From Nitrospira sp. (GTDB lineage: Bacteria; Nitrospirota; Nitrospiria; Nitrospirales; Nitrospiraceae): a stretch of 7,475 nucleotides of DNA. The notes beneath the pieces were generated by a model. It did not search any database. It was not told the DNA's origin and was given only the letters and a program-made list of their open reading frames with translations. Of the stretch, positions 6,618-7,475 are shown piece after piece. Each line of letters opens with the position of its first letter. The first letter of the stretch is position 1. The translations under genes were made by a program, and so were the position numbers. The stretch is taken from contig VGXD01000097.1 in assembly GCA_016873525.1 (NCBI GenBank), positions 1 through 7,475 on the forward strand, read 5' to 3'.

Positions 6618-7475
6618 GGTCAAGCGACTCCCCGGAACGCCCGTCGGAAGACCGCACAAACAGCTCTTCCAAGGATCCACGCTGCGTGGAAACCGACACC
6701 AGCCTGGCGCCCTGCCCACGGATCGCCGCCAACACGGCTTCCAACCCGTCCAGGTCGGACAGGACGACGTATTGCGTCCCGCGCGGCTGGGCCAGACCCT
6801 TGACCGCCGCAATGGCCGACAGGGCCTCTCTCGACAGGCCTTCGCAGAGAATCTCCACCCTACGACTTTGACCGACCAGCTCGTCCACCGTGCCGGAGGC
6901 CAGCAGCCGACCCTTGGTCACAACCCCCACCCTATCGCAGAGGACCTCCACATCGGAAATGATGTGGGTGCTGAAAAATACCGTCTTCCCCTGATCGCGA
7001 AGCGCCAGAATAAGGTCGCGGACTTCTTTGCGCCCGATCGGATCCAGCCCCGACATGGGCTCGTCCAAAATCACCAATTCCGGGTCGTGGATCAAGGCCT
7101 GCGCCAAGCCGATCCGCTGCAACATCCCCTTGGAAAACTTTCTGAGCTGCCGCCCTCGCGCCTCGGTGAGCCCGACCAAGGCCAGCAGCCGCTCCATCCG
7201 CTGTTTGAGCCCGATCCCCTCAAGCCCGGCCAAATGACCGTAGAAAGCCAGAAACTCCTCCGCCGTCAGGTAATCATAAAAATAGGGGGACTCGGGCAAA
7301 AATCCGATCTCGCGCCGCACCCCCACGTCACCGACCGGCCTGCCCAAGACCTCGGCTGTCCCTCCACTCGCCCGCGTCAGCCCCAGCAGTATTTTCATCG
7401 TCGTCGTTTTGCCGGCCCCGTTCGGGCCGAGAAAGCCGTATATCTCGCCTCGACGCACCGACAAAGACAGCCCGT
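6610..7475 (-). CDS. ABC-2/NatA-type transporter ATP-binding protein, N-terminus outside window
   Basis: An ABC ATPase cut by the right edge. The frame is open to the last base, and the visible residues GLSLSVRRGEIYGFLGPNG match the segment that normally sits 20-30 residues into such proteins, so the TTG at 7464 is not the true start. Counting from that TTG codon, the motifs are Walker A GPNGAGKT (13-20), signature FSKGMLQRIGLAQAL (110-124), Walker B VILDEP (131-136) with a D-loop MSGLDP (137-142), and the switch histidine in STHI (H167). Residues about 200-275 form the C-terminal regulatory extension (DUF4162-like) common in NatA/CcmA-type ATPases. The Q-loop position reads GFLPESPYF (54-62), with Glu where Gln is usual. 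It powers the ABC-2 permease immediately downstream, whose start it overlaps by 8 bp. The transported substrate is not evident. Confidence 0.93.
   Translation of the reverse strand, partial: GLSLSVRRGEIYGFLGPNGAGKTTTMKILLGLTRASGGTAEVLGRPVGDVGVRREIGFLPESPYFYDYLTAEEFLAFYGHLAGLEGIGLKQRMERLLALVGLTEARGRQLRKFSKGMLQRIGLAQALIHDPELVILDEPMSGLDPIGRKEVRDLILALRDQGKTVFFSTHIISDVEVLCDRVGVVTKGRLLASGTVDELVGQSRRVEILCEGLSREALSAIAAVKGLAQPRGTQYVVLSDLDGLEAVLAAIRGQGARLVSVSTQRGSLEELFVRSSDGRSGESLDHA
6628..6633 (-). promoter_or_regulatory. Ribosome binding site of the ABC-2 permease, inside the ATPase gene
   Basis: GGGGAG on the minus strand is 10 nt before the ATG at 6617 and lies within the last codons of the ATPase gene. 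It supports the short permease start over the long upstream open frame. Confidence 0.5.

Noticed and set aside
6618..6812. A 65-residue N-terminal extension of the ABC-2 permease
   Set aside because: It is an out-of-frame reading of the ATPase 3' end, with Arg/Trp/Cys-rich composition. The downstream ATG has a ribosome binding site and gives a normal family N-terminus.

Overview
The window is about 7.5 kb of GC-rich bacterial DNA (roughly 60% by eye). It is packed with seven genes, all on the minus strand, so transcription runs from the right edge to the left. No RNA gene, mobile element, CRISPR array or sizeable intergenic gap is visible. The contents point to a Gram-negative bacterium with an ABC-exported surface polysaccharide. 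The taxon cannot be fixed from sequence reading alone. A Nitrospira-like or proteobacterial source would fit the GC content and gene types, but this is a guess.

In transcription order the layout is: (1) an ABC ATPase of the ABC-2/NatA type, cut by the right edge, overlapping by 8 bp (2) its six-helix ABC-2 permease; after a 66-bp gap, (3) a UDP-N-acetyl-hexosamine 6-dehydrogenase of the WbpA/WecC group; (4) a Wzm-type polysaccharide export permease; (5) a Wzt-type ATPase with a C-terminal putative glycan-binding domain; (6) a 564-residue GT4 glycosyltransferase with an unusual N-terminal extension; and (7) an asparagine-synthase-like glutamine amidotransferase, cut by the left edge. Spacings are -8, 66, 35, 4, 42 and 36 bp, with no convincing terminator, so at least genes 3 to 7 look like one operon.

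Working model (inference): the dehydrogenase makes a UDP-HexNAc uronic acid, the GT4 enzyme helps assemble a glycan, and Wzm/Wzt moves the lipid-linked polymer across the inner membrane, with the Wzt C-terminal domain choosing the substrate. The AsnB-like protein may amidate the uronic acid to a uronamide, as amidotransferases of this type are proposed to do in some O-antigen loci. The first ABC pair is of a different family, with no visible glycan specificity. It may be a separate transporter that happens to lie upstream.

The most interesting points are the dehydrogenase/amidotransferase pairing, the extended glycosyltransferase, and the two different ABC exporters side by side. I see no clear evidence of a wholly new system. 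Very long open frames on the plus strand are antisense shadows of these genes.
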